A stretch of DNA of 64,000 nucleotides from an uncultured Rhodopila sp. (GCA_903851415.1 CAINOE010000037.1:1-64000), one strand, 5' to 3'. Positions 7,797 to 17,286 are shown, counted from the stretch's first letter. Program-made: numbers and translations. The notes: a model not told the origin generated them from the letters alone.

Positions 7797-8135
7797 CTAC
7801 CGCACCACCACTGTCCCCTGCATCCGCGGATGCAGCGAACAGAAGTAATGATACGTTCCCGGCGTATCGAACACATGGGAAAACATGTCGCCGGTATCCA
7901 GCGCCGCCGAACGGAACGCCATCTTCCCGGCCGCATCCGTAACGGTGTGCGGGATGTCGTCCCGGTTTGTCCAGGTCACCCTGGTGCCGGGCGAAACGAC
8001 CAACGCGCCCGGAGCGAACGAGAAATTGTCGATGTTCACGCCCGGCGGGTCGCCCGCCGCCGCAGACATCCCGGCACCCCCGAGAAGCGGGATTCCCAGC
8101 AGCGCGGCGACCGCCATCAATGTGCGAATTCGCAT
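7797..8135 (-). CDS. Periplasmic cupredoxin (amicyanin/pseudoazurin-like)
   Basis: 112 residues from MRIRTLMAVAAL, with a Sec signal peptide ending near AAAG. The type I copper ligands are visible as His in DIPHTV and the C-terminal cluster Cys-x-x-His-x-x-Met (FCSLHPRMQ). A longer in-frame start exists at 8183, but it lies inside the preceding gene and would mask the signal peptide. It is a soluble one-electron carrier, 16 bp downstream of the metallophosphoesterase and upstream of the b561 gene. Confidence 0.88.
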   Translation of the reverse strand: MRIRTLMAVAALLGIPLLGGAGMSAAAGDPPGVNIDNFSFAPGALVVSPGTRVTWTNRDDIPHTVTDAAGKMAFRSAALDTGDMFSHVFDTPGTYHYFCSLHPRMQGTVVVR

Positions 8136-8151
8136 GATCGAGCCTCCCTTG

Positions 8152-9096
8152 TTATGCGCCCAGCGGGGTATCGACAATCGCAAGCTGTGCGCTGCCGCGG
8201 ATCTGGCTGACCCTGGTCACCCCCAGCACCGACCGCAATCGATCCGGCGGAAAATCCTTGATCGGCCCCGGACCCGAAGCGGTCCCCGGCGCCGGCTGCG
8301 GAAACGCCGTGGAGCGCGCCGTATGGAACGCAACGTTGCCCTCGACCTTCTGCATCACCTGATGAATATGCCCGTTGAGCACGGTCACCGAGCCGAAACG
8401 CTTAAGATATGACAGCGCCCGGGCGCCGTCATCGGTGCCCCAGCCCCAGTCCTGATACACAGTCCACAATGGAATATGCGCAAACACGACGATTGGCTGG
8501 CTGGCCGAACGTCCGCTCAGGTCCTGCTTCAGCCAATCGAGCTGCTCCTCGCCCAGATTGCCGAGACCGCCGGACTTCAGATCCTGCACGTTGTTCAGGC
8601 CGACAAAATGCACGCCCTGCTGGTCGAAGCTGTAATGCCCGCGGGCGGCGCCCTTGGTGAACCGCTCAAAGAACGACTTGCCGTCGTCGTCGAGCACGTC
8701 GTGCTCGCCCGGCACGTAATGCGTATCGAGGCCGGCGCCGCGGACGATCTGTTCCGCGGTATCGAACTGCGCCGGGCGCGAAAGCTGGCTGACATCCCCG
8801 GTGTGGATCAGCAGCGACGCGCTTCCCTTGATCTCGCCAATGCGGTCCACCGCCTCCTTCAGCGTCGCCGCGGTGTCGGTGTTCGGGGCCTTGGCAAAAC
8901 CGATATGGCTGTCGCTGATCTGCACGAAGGTCAGGTCGCCGCCCGCCGGCGTGGCCGCCATGGCGCCGCCACCGATGAGGGCCGAGCGCGGCACGCCGCC
9001 GCTGACCGTCCACACCGCGCCGGTGCCGGCCCAGAGCATGCATTTGAGAAATCCCCGCCGATTATCGCCGGCGCCATCTTCGGTCTGTCGTGTCAT
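8152..9096 (-). CDS. Tat-exported metallophosphoesterase
   Basis: 314 residues. The N-terminus has a twin-arginine element (NRRGFLKCML) and a hydrophobic stretch. Calcineurin-like metal-site motifs follow: QISDSHIGF, HTGDVSQ, VPGEHDVLD (Glu where most relatives have Asn), FAHIPLW and NGHIHQ. The start ATG at 9096 has a strong AGGAG. As the first gene of the ECF operon it is probably in the sigma factor's regulon. The natural substrate is unknown. Confidence 0.83.
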   Translation of the reverse strand: MTRQTEDGAGDNRRGFLKCMLWAGTGAVWTVSGGVPRSALIGGGAMAATPAGGDLTFVQISDSHIGFAKAPNTDTAATLKEAVDRIGEIKGSASLLIHTGDVSQLSRPAQFDTAEQIVRGAGLDTHYVPGEHDVLDDDGKSFFERFTKGAARGHYSFDQQGVHFVGLNNVQDLKSGGLGNLGEEQLDWLKQDLSGRSASQPIVVFAHIPLWTVYQDWGWGTDDGARALSYLKRFGSVTVLNGHIHQVMQKVEGNVAFHTARSTAFPQPAPGTASGPGPIKDFPPDRLRSVLGVTRVSQIRGSAQLAIVDTPLGA

Positions 9097-9124
9097 CGCG
9101 ATCTCCTGTGACTGCTTGCATGGC

Positions 9125-9154
9125 AAAGACCGGAGCGCGGCGCGCTTTATTCCC
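9125..9154 (-). promoter_or_regulatory. Candidate ECF-type promoter of the phosphoesterase-sigma operon
   Basis: On the minus strand GGGAATAAA (9154-9146) is followed after a spacer near 17 bases by GTCTTT (9130-9125), giving a start site about 20 bases before the AGGAG and ATG at 9096. A GGAAT-type -35 is common for ECF sigma factors, so self-regulation is likely. The rest of the gap, 9155-9422, shows nothing else I can name. Confidence 0.4.
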
Positions 9155-9422
9155 GGCCGCCGCGAATTATTTTCGCCGTCCGCGGCGTTGCGCCGGCCAA
9201 TGCCGCCGTCTCCGGCAGGCCGGCAGCCGCCCGCCACGCCGGACCCTGCGACAACACCGGCAACGGCCCACAGGAGTCCGGCCTGGAGGGTGGCGGCGGT
9301 TAAATCGGGCCGTCCCCGAATCGGCGGGAAGGCCGGAGTCCCAACCGGCCTTGTTGTTGCCCGCCGGACCCTGCCCGCTGGGCAGGTTGTTTTCCTCCAG
9401 CATCAGCCGGATGCTCCGGCAC

Positions 9423-10589
9423 ATGTTCGGCTCCCCGTCCCGCATCCGCCTCGGCGCCGTCCTCGGCATCAACCAGACGCTCTCCTGGGGGATGACCTTC
9501 TACCTGCCCGCGGTCATCGCCGGACCGGTCGCGGCCGAACTGGATCAGCCGGAGGTGACCATCCTCGGCGCCTTCTCCTGGGCGCTGCTGGTCGCCGGCT
9601 TCTGCGCCCCGCGGGTCGGACGCTGGATCGATCGGCATGACGGACGCACCGCGCTGCTCGGCAGCATACCGGTCATCGCGGCTGGCCTGGCCGTGCTGGC
9701 CGCCGCGACCGGCCCGGCGGTCTGGTTCGCCGGCTGGACGATCATCGGCACCGGCATGGCGATGGGGCTGTACGATACCGCCTTCGCCACCGCTGCCGGC
9801 CGGCTCGGCAACGAGGCCGGTTCGGCGATCACCGGCATCACCTTGGTCGCGGGCTTCGCCAGCACGGTGTTCTGGACCCTCGGCGCCGCTTTGATCGGAT
9901 GGCTCGGCTGGCGCGGACTTCTGCTGGTGTATGCCGGGCTGATGCTGGCGGTGAACCTGCCGATGGTGTGGCTGCTGGTGCCCCCTGCCCCGCCCCGCGC
10001 GCGCCGCCAGGCTACCGCCACCGCGGTGTCACGCTCCGCCGCGGATAGGCGGGCGGTGCTGCTGCTCGGCGGCTTCTTCGGGCTGCGTTGGTTCATCACC
10101 TCGGCCATCGCCGTGCATGTGCTCCCGCTGTTCACCGGCCTCGGCCTGACCGGCGCCGAGGCCGTCGGCATCGCCGCGCTTATCGGCCCCGGCCAGGTCG
10201 CCGGCCGGATTCTGGAGTGGACCATCGGCCCGCGGATCAACCTGTTGCTGCGCGCCCGCCTCGCCGCACTGCTTTTTCCGCTGGGGGTGTTGCTGCTGTT
10301 GCACGGGGGCGTGGCCGCCGCGACCGGGTTCGCGGTGCTGTACGGCATGAGCAACGGCATCATGACGATCAACCGCGGCACGCTGCCGCTGGCGCTGTTC
10401 GGGCCGGAGGGCTACGCGGCGATGCTCGGCTGGCTGGCGGTGCCGGTGCTGCTGGGCCAGGCGCTGGCGCCGGCTGTCACGGCCCCGCTGGTTGCCGCGC
10501 TGCCGGCACTGGACGTGTTCCTGCTGTGCGGGGCGGGTGCCGCGGCGGCGGTGCTGTTCCTGCTGCCGCTGCGGCTGCCGTCCGGTTAG
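9423..10589 (+). CDS. MFS transporter, 12-TM
   Basis: About 388 residues from MFGSPSRIRLGAVLGINQT (an in-frame ATG at 9411 is also possible). Hydrophobic helices run throughout, with the A-loop element GRWIDRHDGRTALLGS between helices 2 and 3, as in major facilitator proteins, and a central basic loop near residues 185-205. The substrate is not predictable. It stands alone, convergent with the cupin gene. Confidence 0.8.
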   Translation: MFGSPSRIRLGAVLGINQTLSWGMTFYLPAVIAGPVAAELDQPEVTILGAFSWALLVAGFCAPRVGRWIDRHDGRTALLGSIPVIAAGLAVLAAATGPAVWFAGWTIIGTGMAMGLYDTAFATAAGRLGNEAGSAITGITLVAGFASTVFWTLGAALIGWLGWRGLLLVYAGLMLAVNLPMVWLLVPPAPPRARRQATATAVSRSAADRRAVLLLGGFFGLRWFITSAIAVHVLPLFTGLGLTGAEAVGIAALIGPGQVAGRILEWTIGPRINLLLRARLAALLFPLGVLLLLHGGVAAATGFAVLYGMSNGIMTINRGTLPLALFGPEGYAAMLGWLAVPVLLGQALAPAVTAPLVAALPALDVFLLCGAGAAAAVLFLLPLRLPSG

Positions 10590-10595
10590 GCAAGC

Positions 10596-11072
10596 TCATA
10601 TGGCTGCCTCGGCTTTCAGCGGCGGCCCGAGGAACTCGACATGCCACTGCTCTCCGAAACGATTAAGCGCCGCCTGATCCGGCTTGCCGTCGCGCATGAC
10701 CCCGCCGAGGCCCCGGAAGAATGCCGTCGCATCAAGCCCGGGAAGGATCTGGATGAACTGGCGGGCCGGCTTGCCGGTGATATTGACGAAGGTGTGGGCC
10801 GATCCTCCGGGGGCCGCGACGACATCACCCTGGTTGGCGATGAACCGGCTGCCGGCCACCTCAAACAGATAGCGGCCTTCCAGAACGTAGAAGACTTCCG
10901 TCTCGCGATGCCGGTGCAGTGGCGGTCCGAATCCCGGCGCGTTGATCGTTTCGATCGACGTCAACACACCGCCTGTCGTGTCCGGCGGGACGCGCACAAA
11001 CAACGTCAGGCCAATCGCCGGAATCCTGATCGGCCTTTCCAAATGCGTGGAATGAAGAAAGCTGAACGACAT
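10596..11072 (-). CDS. Cupin-domain protein
   Basis: 158 residues from MSFSFLHSTHLERP. Cupin motif 1 is visible as PLHRHRETEVFYVLEGRY (metal-binding His/His/Glu), and motif 2 as GDVVAAPGGSAHTFVN. Such small cupins are quercetinase- or isomerase-like, or bind ligands; the exact role is unknown. Same strand as pirin and rubredoxin, 70 bp downstream of pirin. Confidence 0.75.
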   Translation of the reverse strand: MSFSFLHSTHLERPIRIPAIGLTLFVRVPPDTTGGVLTSIETINAPGFGPPLHRHRETEVFYVLEGRYLFEVAGSRFIANQGDVVAAPGGSAHTFVNITGKPARQFIQILPGLDATAFFRGLGGVMRDGKPDQAALNRFGEQWHVEFLGPPLKAEAAI

Positions 11073-11142
11073 CTTCGGACTCCTTGCGGGGACAAAACTG
11101 CCCCGCTGATTTGCCCGTCGCCGCAACGCGTGCGCGGCGGGC

Positions 11143-11892
11143 TCACATGATCGTTTCGACTAACAAAACGTCGGTTTCGCCGCGCCCCGTTTCGTATACG
11201 ATCTCCTCCGCACCCCAGACGCCCGTGCTGTCCCGCCGCTTGAGCGTGGCGCCCTCGCAGTGCAGCGTGCCGTCGATGACGAACGCATAGACACCATGCG
11301 CGGCCGAGCGCGGCCGGTAGCGGAACGCACCCGGCGCATCGGCCGCCAGCCGCGAAACCCGGGCGTCCTGCGATATCGTTACTGCGCCGGCTTCGCCGCC
11401 GATGAGCGGGGTGATCCGGTTCATCCCGGCGGCGGCATCGAAGTGGCCACGCGTGTAGGATGGCGGCAGGTAAAGCCGGTCCGGCAGCAGCCAGAGATAG
11501 ATGGCGCGCATCGGCTCCGCATAGCGGTTGAGTTCTTCATGCAGTCCGCCGGAACCGGCGGAGAATGCATAGTAATCGCCCGGGACCAGGTCCTCGAGCC
11601 CGCCCAGCGTGTTGATGTGCGTAAGCCTGCCCTCCAGCACGAAGGCGCAGATGATGAAGTTATGGTGCGGATGCATGTTGTAGCTGCATCCCGGGCGGTG
11701 GAAGGCTTCGTCGCCGAACACCCTGATGCGGCCGAACCCCGGCCGGCCGTCCTGGTAGTCGCCGAAGTTGAAGCTTGAGAAGCGTGTAATGAAGGCGTCG
11801 GGATGCCCGCCGACATACGACGCCGTGGCGCCCGTGGACAGGATCTTGGTGTAGCCGCGCTCATCGGCGCGCAGCACGAACGCGTTGCGCAT
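11143..11892 (-). CDS. Pirin family protein
   Basis: 249 residues with pirin-type bicupin features: HRPGCSYNMHPHHNFIICAFVLEG (metal-binding histidines of cupin 1) and a second cupin half containing AHGVYAFVIDGTLHCEG. Pirins are iron proteins, some with quercetin dioxygenase activity. The start follows the rubredoxin gene by 27 bp, so the two are almost certainly co-transcribed. Confidence 0.8.
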   Translation of the reverse strand: MRNAFVLRADERGYTKILSTGATASYVGGHPDAFITRFSSFNFGDYQDGRPGFGRIRVFGDEAFHRPGCSYNMHPHHNFIICAFVLEGRLTHINTLGGLEDLVPGDYYAFSAGSGGLHEELNRYAEPMRAIYLWLLPDRLYLPPSYTRGHFDAAAGMNRITPLIGGEAGAVTISQDARVSRLAADAPGAFRYRPRSAAHGVYAFVIDGTLHCEGATLKRRDSTGVWGAEEIVYETGRGETDVLLVETIM

Positions 11893-11919
11893 GGTGGTCT
11901 CCTGTGTCGGTTGGGTGGA

Positions 11920-12138
11920 TCAGGCTGCGGCGCGCGGGGCGGGCTGCCCCTCGGCGTAGGGGATTTCGACCATTTCAAAGCGGGCTTTCGGCGTGCCGCA
12001 GTCGGGGCAAACCCAGTCCTCCGCAATGTCCCGCCAGCGTGTGCCGGGTGGAATCCCGTGCTCCGGCAGGCCAAGGGCTTCATCGTAGGAGAAGCCGCAT
12101 CCGAGGCAGATCCAGCGTTTCAGGTCATCGTCGGTCAT
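11920..12138 (-). CDS. Rubredoxin
   Basis: 72 residues from [15 protein letters not shown]. The four iron ligands are in two CxxC pairs (CLGC and CPDC) separated by the usual 30-odd residues including GIPPGTRW. It is a one-electron carrier. First gene of a rubredoxin-pirin-cupin row, divergent from a GntR regulator. Confidence 0.9.
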   Translation of the reverse strand: MTDDDLKRWICLGCGFSYDEALGLPEHGIPPGTRWRDIAEDWVCPDCGTPKARFEMVEIPYAEGQPAPRAAA

Positions 12139-12180
12139 CGCAACCTCCAGGTCGGTGATGGGCCAGGGCTTCAAATCGTG

Positions 12181-12218
12181 AAGCGTCACGCTTTACAGTA
12201 GCGCGTTACTACGACGCG
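12181..12218. promoter_or_regulatory. Inverted repeats in the rubredoxin/GntR divergent region
   Basis: AAGCGTCACGCTT (12181-12193) is a perfect 5-3-5 palindrome, and CGCGT-N7-ACGCG (12202-12218) a second. Both lie between the divergent rubredoxin and GntR starts, a sensible place for the regulator's operator. The assignment is inference. Confidence 0.35.
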
Positions 12219-12282
12219 TGACACGGCACGTCAAGCGGCTTATGCTCGCCCCCGACAACGTGATCCCCGGAAGGAGACAACC

Positions 12283-12975
12283 TTGGACGCCTCACCGACC
12301 GCCGAGTCGGTCACCAGCCTGCGCGATAAGGTGCTGCGGCGCGTGCGAGCCGACATCGTCTCCGGCAACGCCGGCCCCGGCACCATGTATTCCGTCCCGG
12401 CCCTGGCCGAGGAGATCGGCATCTCGACCACGCCCGTCCGCGAGGCGCTGCTGGAGTTAAGCCATCACGGGCTGATCACCCCGGTACGCAACCGGGGCTT
12501 TCGGGTTGAGGCGACCACCCTGGAAGACCTCAGGAACGGGTTCGCCCTGCGCGAGCTGTTGGAGCGGTTCGCCATGGTGAGTCTCGCGGAAAAACGGCTG
12601 ACCGACACCGAGCCGTTGCGCAAGCTGGCCGACGAGATCGCGGCGGCCGTGAAGCGGATGGACAGCCCCGGCTATCTTGAGAGCGACCGCGCCTTCCACC
12701 TGGAAATGCTCGCGCGCCTCAACAATCCCATGCTGACCAAGATGATCATGGACCTGCGCGACGGGATGCGCCTCTATGGCATGGACTCGGCTGCCGGGCG
12801 GGAACGCCAGGCCGCATCGGTCAACGAACACTACCAGCTCATCGACATGGCGTCCGCCGGCCAGACCGACGCAGTCGCAAAACTGATCACGCAGCACATC
12901 CGAAGCTGGGAGCCTGTCTTTATGGCGGGCCTGTCTGAACGGCTGCAAAGAAACCCGCAGGGCAGGAGGCGCTGA
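12283..12975 (+). CDS. GntR family transcriptional regulator (FadR/FCD type)
   Basis: 230 residues. The N-terminal winged helix (residues about 15-80) has PALAEEIGISTTPVREALLELSHHGLITPVRNRGFRV. The C-terminal all-helical FCD domain has the metal/ligand-site pattern D..FH (ESDRAFHLEML) and later histidines (NEHYQLID, ITQHI). Probably controls the divergent rubredoxin-pirin-cupin genes or the downstream amidase; the effector is unknown. Confidence 0.85.
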   Translation: MDASPTAESVTSLRDKVLRRVRADIVSGNAGPGTMYSVPALAEEIGISTTPVREALLELSHHGLITPVRNRGFRVEATTLEDLRNGFALRELLERFAMVSLAEKRLTDTEPLRKLADEIAAAVKRMDSPGYLESDRAFHLEMLARLNNPMLTKMIMDLRDGMRLYGMDSAAGRERQAASVNEHYQLIDMASAGQTDAVAKLITQHIRSWEPVFMAGLSERLQRNPQGRRR

Positions 12976-13203
12976 CATGTCCGTTACGGGATCGAATCCG
13001 GCCGCATCTCCCGGCGCTCCGAACCGTCGCCAGCGGCGGTCGGGCAGTCCTTGCGCCGGACCGCGAAGAAAAAATTGCCGCACAGGCTGGCGCAAGAAGG
13101 CGCGAGCGCTACGAAATGAATTGACCTGAACCCTTGTGGCGACTGACTCATCGGCTTTACACTTGCCGTTGCGTTGCAGCCACCACACAGCAGGGAGGGC
13201 CGT

Positions 13204-14592
13204 GTGCCGGACATCAACTTCCTGAGTGCCGCCGATATCGCCGAACAGTATCGACGCCGCACGCTCTCGCCGGTGGACGTGCTTGCGGCCACCCTCGCCC
13301 GGGCCGAGGCCATCCAGCCGAAGCTGAACGCGTTTTGCCTGTTCGACCCCGAACCGGCGCGGGCGGCGGCGCAGGCCAGCGAGCAGCGATGGGCCGCCGG
13401 GACGCCGCTCTCGCCGCTCGACGGCGTCCCGATCGCGATCAAGGACAACCAGGCCGTCGCCGGACAGCCGGGCGCGTCCGGCAGCCTGGCGCTCGATCTG
13501 TTTCCGGCGGCTTCGGATGCGCCGCACGTGGCGCGGCTGCGGGAGGCAGGCGCTGTGTTCTATGCCCGCACCACGATGCCGGACCTCGCCTGGAAGGCCG
13601 TCACCGACAGCCCGCGCACCGGCGTGACGCGCAATCCGTGGAGCCCGGCACTGACCCCGGGCGGCTCCTCCGGCGGCTCCGCCGTTGCGGTGGCGGCGGG
13701 CTGCTCGCCAATAGCCACCGGCAGCGACGGTGGCGGCTCGATCCGCATCCCGGCTGCGTTCACCGGCATCTACGGCATCAAGCCGACGACCGGACGGGTC
13801 CCCGGCATCAGCGAGGCGCCCGACATCAGCGCCACCGGTCCGATGGCCCGCACCGTCGCGGACGCGGCGCTGGCGCTCTCCGTCATGTGCCGGCCGGATC
13901 GCAGCGATCCGATCGCCTCCGCGCTGACCATTCCGGACTTCGTCGCGGCCATCCCGCACGGGGTGAAGGGGTTGCGGGTCGCGGTGTCGGCGACGTGCGG
14001 TTTCGCCCGCACGGCACCCGAGCGCCTCGCTCCGCTCGCCGCCGCTTCCCGCGCCTTGCAGGAGGCGGGGGCGACGGTCGAGGAAACGGACCCGCCGGCA
14101 TGGAACATCCGAAGCGCCTACCTGACGGTGGTGGAAGCGGCGTTCGGCGGGGCCGTGGCGGGGTTGCCGGGTGCGAGGCTGGCGCTGCTCGATCCCGGCC
14201 TGATCGAGACGGCGCGGCGCGGCATGATGAGCTCCGCCGCGGCGACCCGGGCGGCTGAGATCGACCGGATCCGGCTGATGCGCGTGTTCATCGCATTCCT
14301 GAACGAATACGATCTGCTGCTGACGCCGTGCGTGCCAATCGCGCCATTCCAGGCGGGCGCGAATGTCAACACACCGGATGCGGAGGCGTATCCGGAATGG
14401 TACGACTGGACGCCCTACACCTGGGTGTTCAATGCCACGAAGCTGCCTGCCGCCTCCTGCCCGTGCGGCCTGGATGCCGCCGGGTTGCCGCAGGCGGTGC
14501 AGCTTGTCGCGGCGCATTTCCGGGAGGATCTGATCCTGCGGGCGAGTGCGGTGCTGGAGGCGGCGATGCCCTACCCGCGTCCCCCGGAATAG
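13204..14592 (+). CDS. Amidase signature family hydrolase
   Basis: 462 residues from a GTG at 13204, chosen because GGGAGG lies just upstream; the frame is open to an earlier TTG at 13174. The Ser-cisSer-Lys triad is visible: Lys in DGVPIAIKDN, the glycine/serine-rich TPGGSSGGSAVAVAAG, and the nucleophile region GSDGGGSIRIPA. The family ranges from aryl-acylamidases to GatA-like enzymes; with no gatBC nearby, GatA is unlikely. The 200 bp before it (12976-13203) shows no other gene. Confidence 0.85.
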   Translation: MPDINFLSAADIAEQYRRRTLSPVDVLAATLARAEAIQPKLNAFCLFDPEPARAAAQASEQRWAAGTPLSPLDGVPIAIKDNQAVAGQPGASGSLALDLFPAASDAPHVARLREAGAVFYARTTMPDLAWKAVTDSPRTGVTRNPWSPALTPGGSSGGSAVAVAAGCSPIATGSDGGGSIRIPAAFTGIYGIKPTTGRVPGISEAPDISATGPMARTVADAALALSVMCRPDRSDPIASALTIPDFVAAIPHGVKGLRVAVSATCGFARTAPERLAPLAAASRALQEAGATVEETDPPAWNIRSAYLTVVEAAFGGAVAGLPGARLALLDPGLIETARRGMMSSAAATRAAEIDRIRLMRVFIAFLNEYDLLLTPCVPIAPFQAGANVNTPDAEAYPEWYDWTPYTWVFNATKLPAASCPCGLDAAGLPQAVQLVAAHFREDLILRASAVLEAAMPYPRPPE

Positions 14593-14595
14593 CCG

Positions 14596-15642
14596 TCACT
14601 GCGGGTTGAGCGGCTGGATCCTCGGGCCTTGTTTGCGCAGCGCGGCGAGCGTGCGCCTGACCCTGGCAGCCTCCGGCACCGTCAGCGGGGTCTGGAGCAA
14701 GGTCTGATATGTGGTGCAGGCGTGCTGCTGCGCCGCCTCCCACAGGAACAGCGCATCCTCGAACGGATCGATCGCGAGCCGGCCGCGGTGCTGGGCGAAC
14801 GGCATCGCCAGCGACCCGGAGAGTTCGATCGCACTGCCCGCGGCGGCATCTCCAAGCTGGCGATATGTCGTGCCCACCGCCTGTTCGGCATAGCCGATGA
14901 TGGTTTTAATGTCGTTGGGGCAGGCCACCAGAGGCGGATAATAGGTCTCGACGGTGCCGAGGCTGGCCCAGGCGTTCGGCACCACGTCCAGGCTGTTGAA
15001 GAACCGGAACGCCGTGCCGTGGCCGGAAGGACCGGTGAACAGCGCATTGTAGTAGGCGGCGAACGCTGCGTTTCCCGGCGACGGCGCGGCGATGGTGTAG
15101 ACTGAAACGGTTGACGGACCGCCCACCCACCGCGCCACGCACGGCGCGATGGCCGAGGCGAGGCAACCGCCCAGGCTGTGCCCGGTCACCAATATCGGCC
15201 GTCCCGCTGGCGCGGCGGTCAGGAATGCCTGCAGGCTTTGCGTGTCATCCTGCATGCCCAGAAGCTGCCTGAGGCCGATGGCGGTGCCGCGGGCGATCTG
15301 AACTGACGTGTCCACGCCGGGGACGAATTCGTCGTAGGGCACCAGGACGAGGGTGGCGAGATCCTCGATCCAGTTCAACCAAAAGGAGAAATCGCTGCCA
15401 CGGATGCTGACCGCCAGCCGGCCGGTTTCGGCGTCCCGCGCGGCATACATCATATTGCTGCGATCGGCGTTCAGGGCCGGACCCCAGGCGACCCGCCAGG
15501 ATTTGTAGCCCGCTTCCTCCAGACCGGCGTTGATCTCATCGATCATCTGCTCGCGGCTGGCAATACGGTTTTCCTCGACATAGGCGAGGGTGCTGAGCGT
15601 CATCGCCAGCTCGGCCGTTGCGTGATCGTAGTTTGTTGGCAT
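14596..15642 (-). CDS. Lipase class 3 family protein
   Basis: 348 residues from MPTNYDHATAELAMTLSTL. The alpha/beta-hydrolase nucleophile elbow is GHSLGG near residue 157 (ILVTGHSLGGCLAS), preceded by LAVSIRGSDF, which matches fungal-type class 3 lipases. No signal peptide is obvious. Convergent with the amidase, with three bases between the stop codons. Confidence 0.78.
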   Translation of the reverse strand: MPTNYDHATAELAMTLSTLAYVEENRIASREQMIDEINAGLEEAGYKSWRVAWGPALNADRSNMMYAARDAETGRLAVSIRGSDFSFWLNWIEDLATLVLVPYDEFVPGVDTSVQIARGTAIGLRQLLGMQDDTQSLQAFLTAAPAGRPILVTGHSLGGCLASAIAPCVARWVGGPSTVSVYTIAAPSPGNAAFAAYYNALFTGPSGHGTAFRFFNSLDVVPNAWASLGTVETYYPPLVACPNDIKTIIGYAEQAVGTTYRQLGDAAAGSAIELSGSLAMPFAQHRGRLAIDPFEDALFLWEAAQQHACTTYQTLLQTPLTVPEAARVRRTLAALRKQGPRIQPLNPQ

Positions 15643-15841
15643 TGTCCCGCTCCCTTTTTTGCGCGGCGTGCTGACCGCGTCAGGGTGGCTTTTCCCGGTG
15701 GCGCATTGAGGATGGGGCAACCTTGCGGGGCTTGCAACGGTCATCCACGTTGCGGGCGCGGCTGATGCCATTATTTGAACGGATTGTACAGGCTCCGGCA
15801 GCGTGCCTTTGGGGACAGGGCGTTGGACTTCATCCTGCCGG

Positions 15842-16217
15842 TTTTATAACACAGGGTAAGAACGAGGGCCACAGAGGCCACGGAGATACGGTGCGCCAGA
15901 GGCGGCGAGGCATCCCGTCATGACGATCCGTTTGAGACAGGAACCCTGTCTGCACAGCGTTTTCGTCGTCCGCCACTATCGCGCCACCAATACCAGCCCG
16001 CCATGACATTCACCCTCCGGACGGCTCAAGCCCGTCATGCCGGCGCATGCCGGTATCCACGCCTTTTGCTTGCACAAACAAAGGCGTGGATGGTGGCCCT
16101 CCGGCCACCATGACGATGAGGGGCCGGTGCCGGAGGGTCAGCGTCAACGCGGGCTGCTATAATAGTACTCGCTTTCTCTGTGTCCTCTGTGGCTCTCGTT
16201 ACTTGCTCTGTGTTAAA
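15842..16217. mobile_element. Inverted-repeat element without intact gene
   Basis: Two arms of about 45 bp in inverted orientation: 15842-15888 (ataacacagg...ccacagagg) and 16171-16217 (its near reverse complement, ctctgtgtcctctgtgg...tgtgttaaaa). The arms share most positions. The interior (15890-16170) has no convincing ORF but holds palindromes at 16030-16115 of the 'gtcatgccgg...ccggcatgac' type. It accounts for most of the 646-bp gap 15643-16288. The arm sequence differs from, but is organised like, those at 22996 and 27742. Confidence 0.5.
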
Positions 16218-16288
16218 ATTCGATGGATCGGGCCCCGAAGCCCGATCCTGCAAGGCACGGTCTCCGTCTTGCGGCCGCCGCCCGCGCG

Positions 16289-17200
16289 TTACCGCTTGAT
16301 CAGCGTCCCCGGCCCGGCTTCGGTGAACAGCTCCAGCAGACATGCATGCGGCACCCGGCCATCCAGAATGACCGCGGCCTTGACGCCCTGGCGCACCGCC
16401 TCGACGCAGTTCTCCACCTTCGGGATCATCCCGCCGGTGATGGTGCCGTCGGCGATCCGCTCCCCGACCTCCGCCACCGTCAGCGACTCGATCAGCTTCT
16501 TGTCCTTGTCGAGCACGCCCGTCACGTCGGTCAGCATCAGCAGCCGGGTCGCGTTCAGCGCCCCGGCGACCGCGGCGGCCACCGTGTCGGCGTTGATGTT
16601 GTAGGTCTCGCCGTCCGGCCCGACGCCCACCGGCGCGATCACCGGCACCAGCCCGCCGCCGGTGAGGGCGTGCACCACGCGCACGTCCACCGCCGTCGGC
16701 TCGCCGACGAAGCCGAGGTCCAGCACCTCCTCGATATGGCTGCCCGGGTCCTTCTTGGTGCGGCCGAGCTTGCGGGCACGGATCATCGCGCCGTCCTTTC
16801 CGCAAATGCCGACAGCCAGCGCGCCGGCCTTGGTGATCAGCCCGGCGACGTATTTGTTGACGGTGCCGGCCAGCACCATCTCGACGACCTCGACCATCGC
16901 CGCGTCGGTCACCCGCAGGCCATCGACGAAGGTCGACTGGATCGCCAGCCGCTTGAGCATGGCGTTGATCTGCGGGCCGCCGCCATGCACCACGACGGGG
17001 TTGATGCCGACCTGCTTGAGCAGCGCGATGTCGTTGCCGAATTGTTGGGCGAGGTGCTCCTCGCCCATCGCGTGGCCACCGTATTTCACCACGACCGTCG
17101 CGCCGGCATAGCGGCGCAGGAACGGCAGGGCGTGCGCCAGGACTTCGGCCTGCCGGGTCGCCGCTTCGATATCGATCGGGTCGGGGGAGAACTCGCTCAT
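16289..17200 (-). CDS. argB: Acetylglutamate kinase
   Basis: 303 residues. It phosphorylates N-acetylglutamate in arginine synthesis. Visible motifs: [11 protein letters not shown] (ATP site lysine), [10 protein letters not shown] (substrate loop), and the C-terminal [15 protein letters not shown] and [10 protein letters not shown]. The start at [14 protein letters not shown] (17200) was preferred over the 17284 extension, which reads through unrelated sequence. Stands alone with no other arg gene in the window. Confidence 0.95.
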   Translation of the reverse strand: MSEFSPDPIDIEAATRQAEVLAHALPFLRRYAGATVVVKYGGHAMGEEHLAQQFGNDIALLKQVGINPVVVHGGGPQINAMLKRLAIQSTFVDGLRVTDAAMVEVVEMVLAGTVNKYVAGLITKAGALAVGICGKDGAMIRARKLGRTKKDPGSHIEEVLDLGFVGEPTAVDVRVVHALTGGGLVPVIAPVGVGPDGETYNINADTVAAAVAGALNATRLLMLTDVTGVLDKDKKLIESLTVAEVGERIADGTITGGMIPKVENCVEAVRQGVKAAVILDGRVPHACLLELFTEAGPGTLIKR

Positions 17201-17286
17201 GCCGCGCGTGTAGGGCGGTGGGAGAGCGCGGGTCAAGTGAAGGCTGGAAAACGCGGCGCGAAGGGGGGCGCATACTGCCCGCATTC

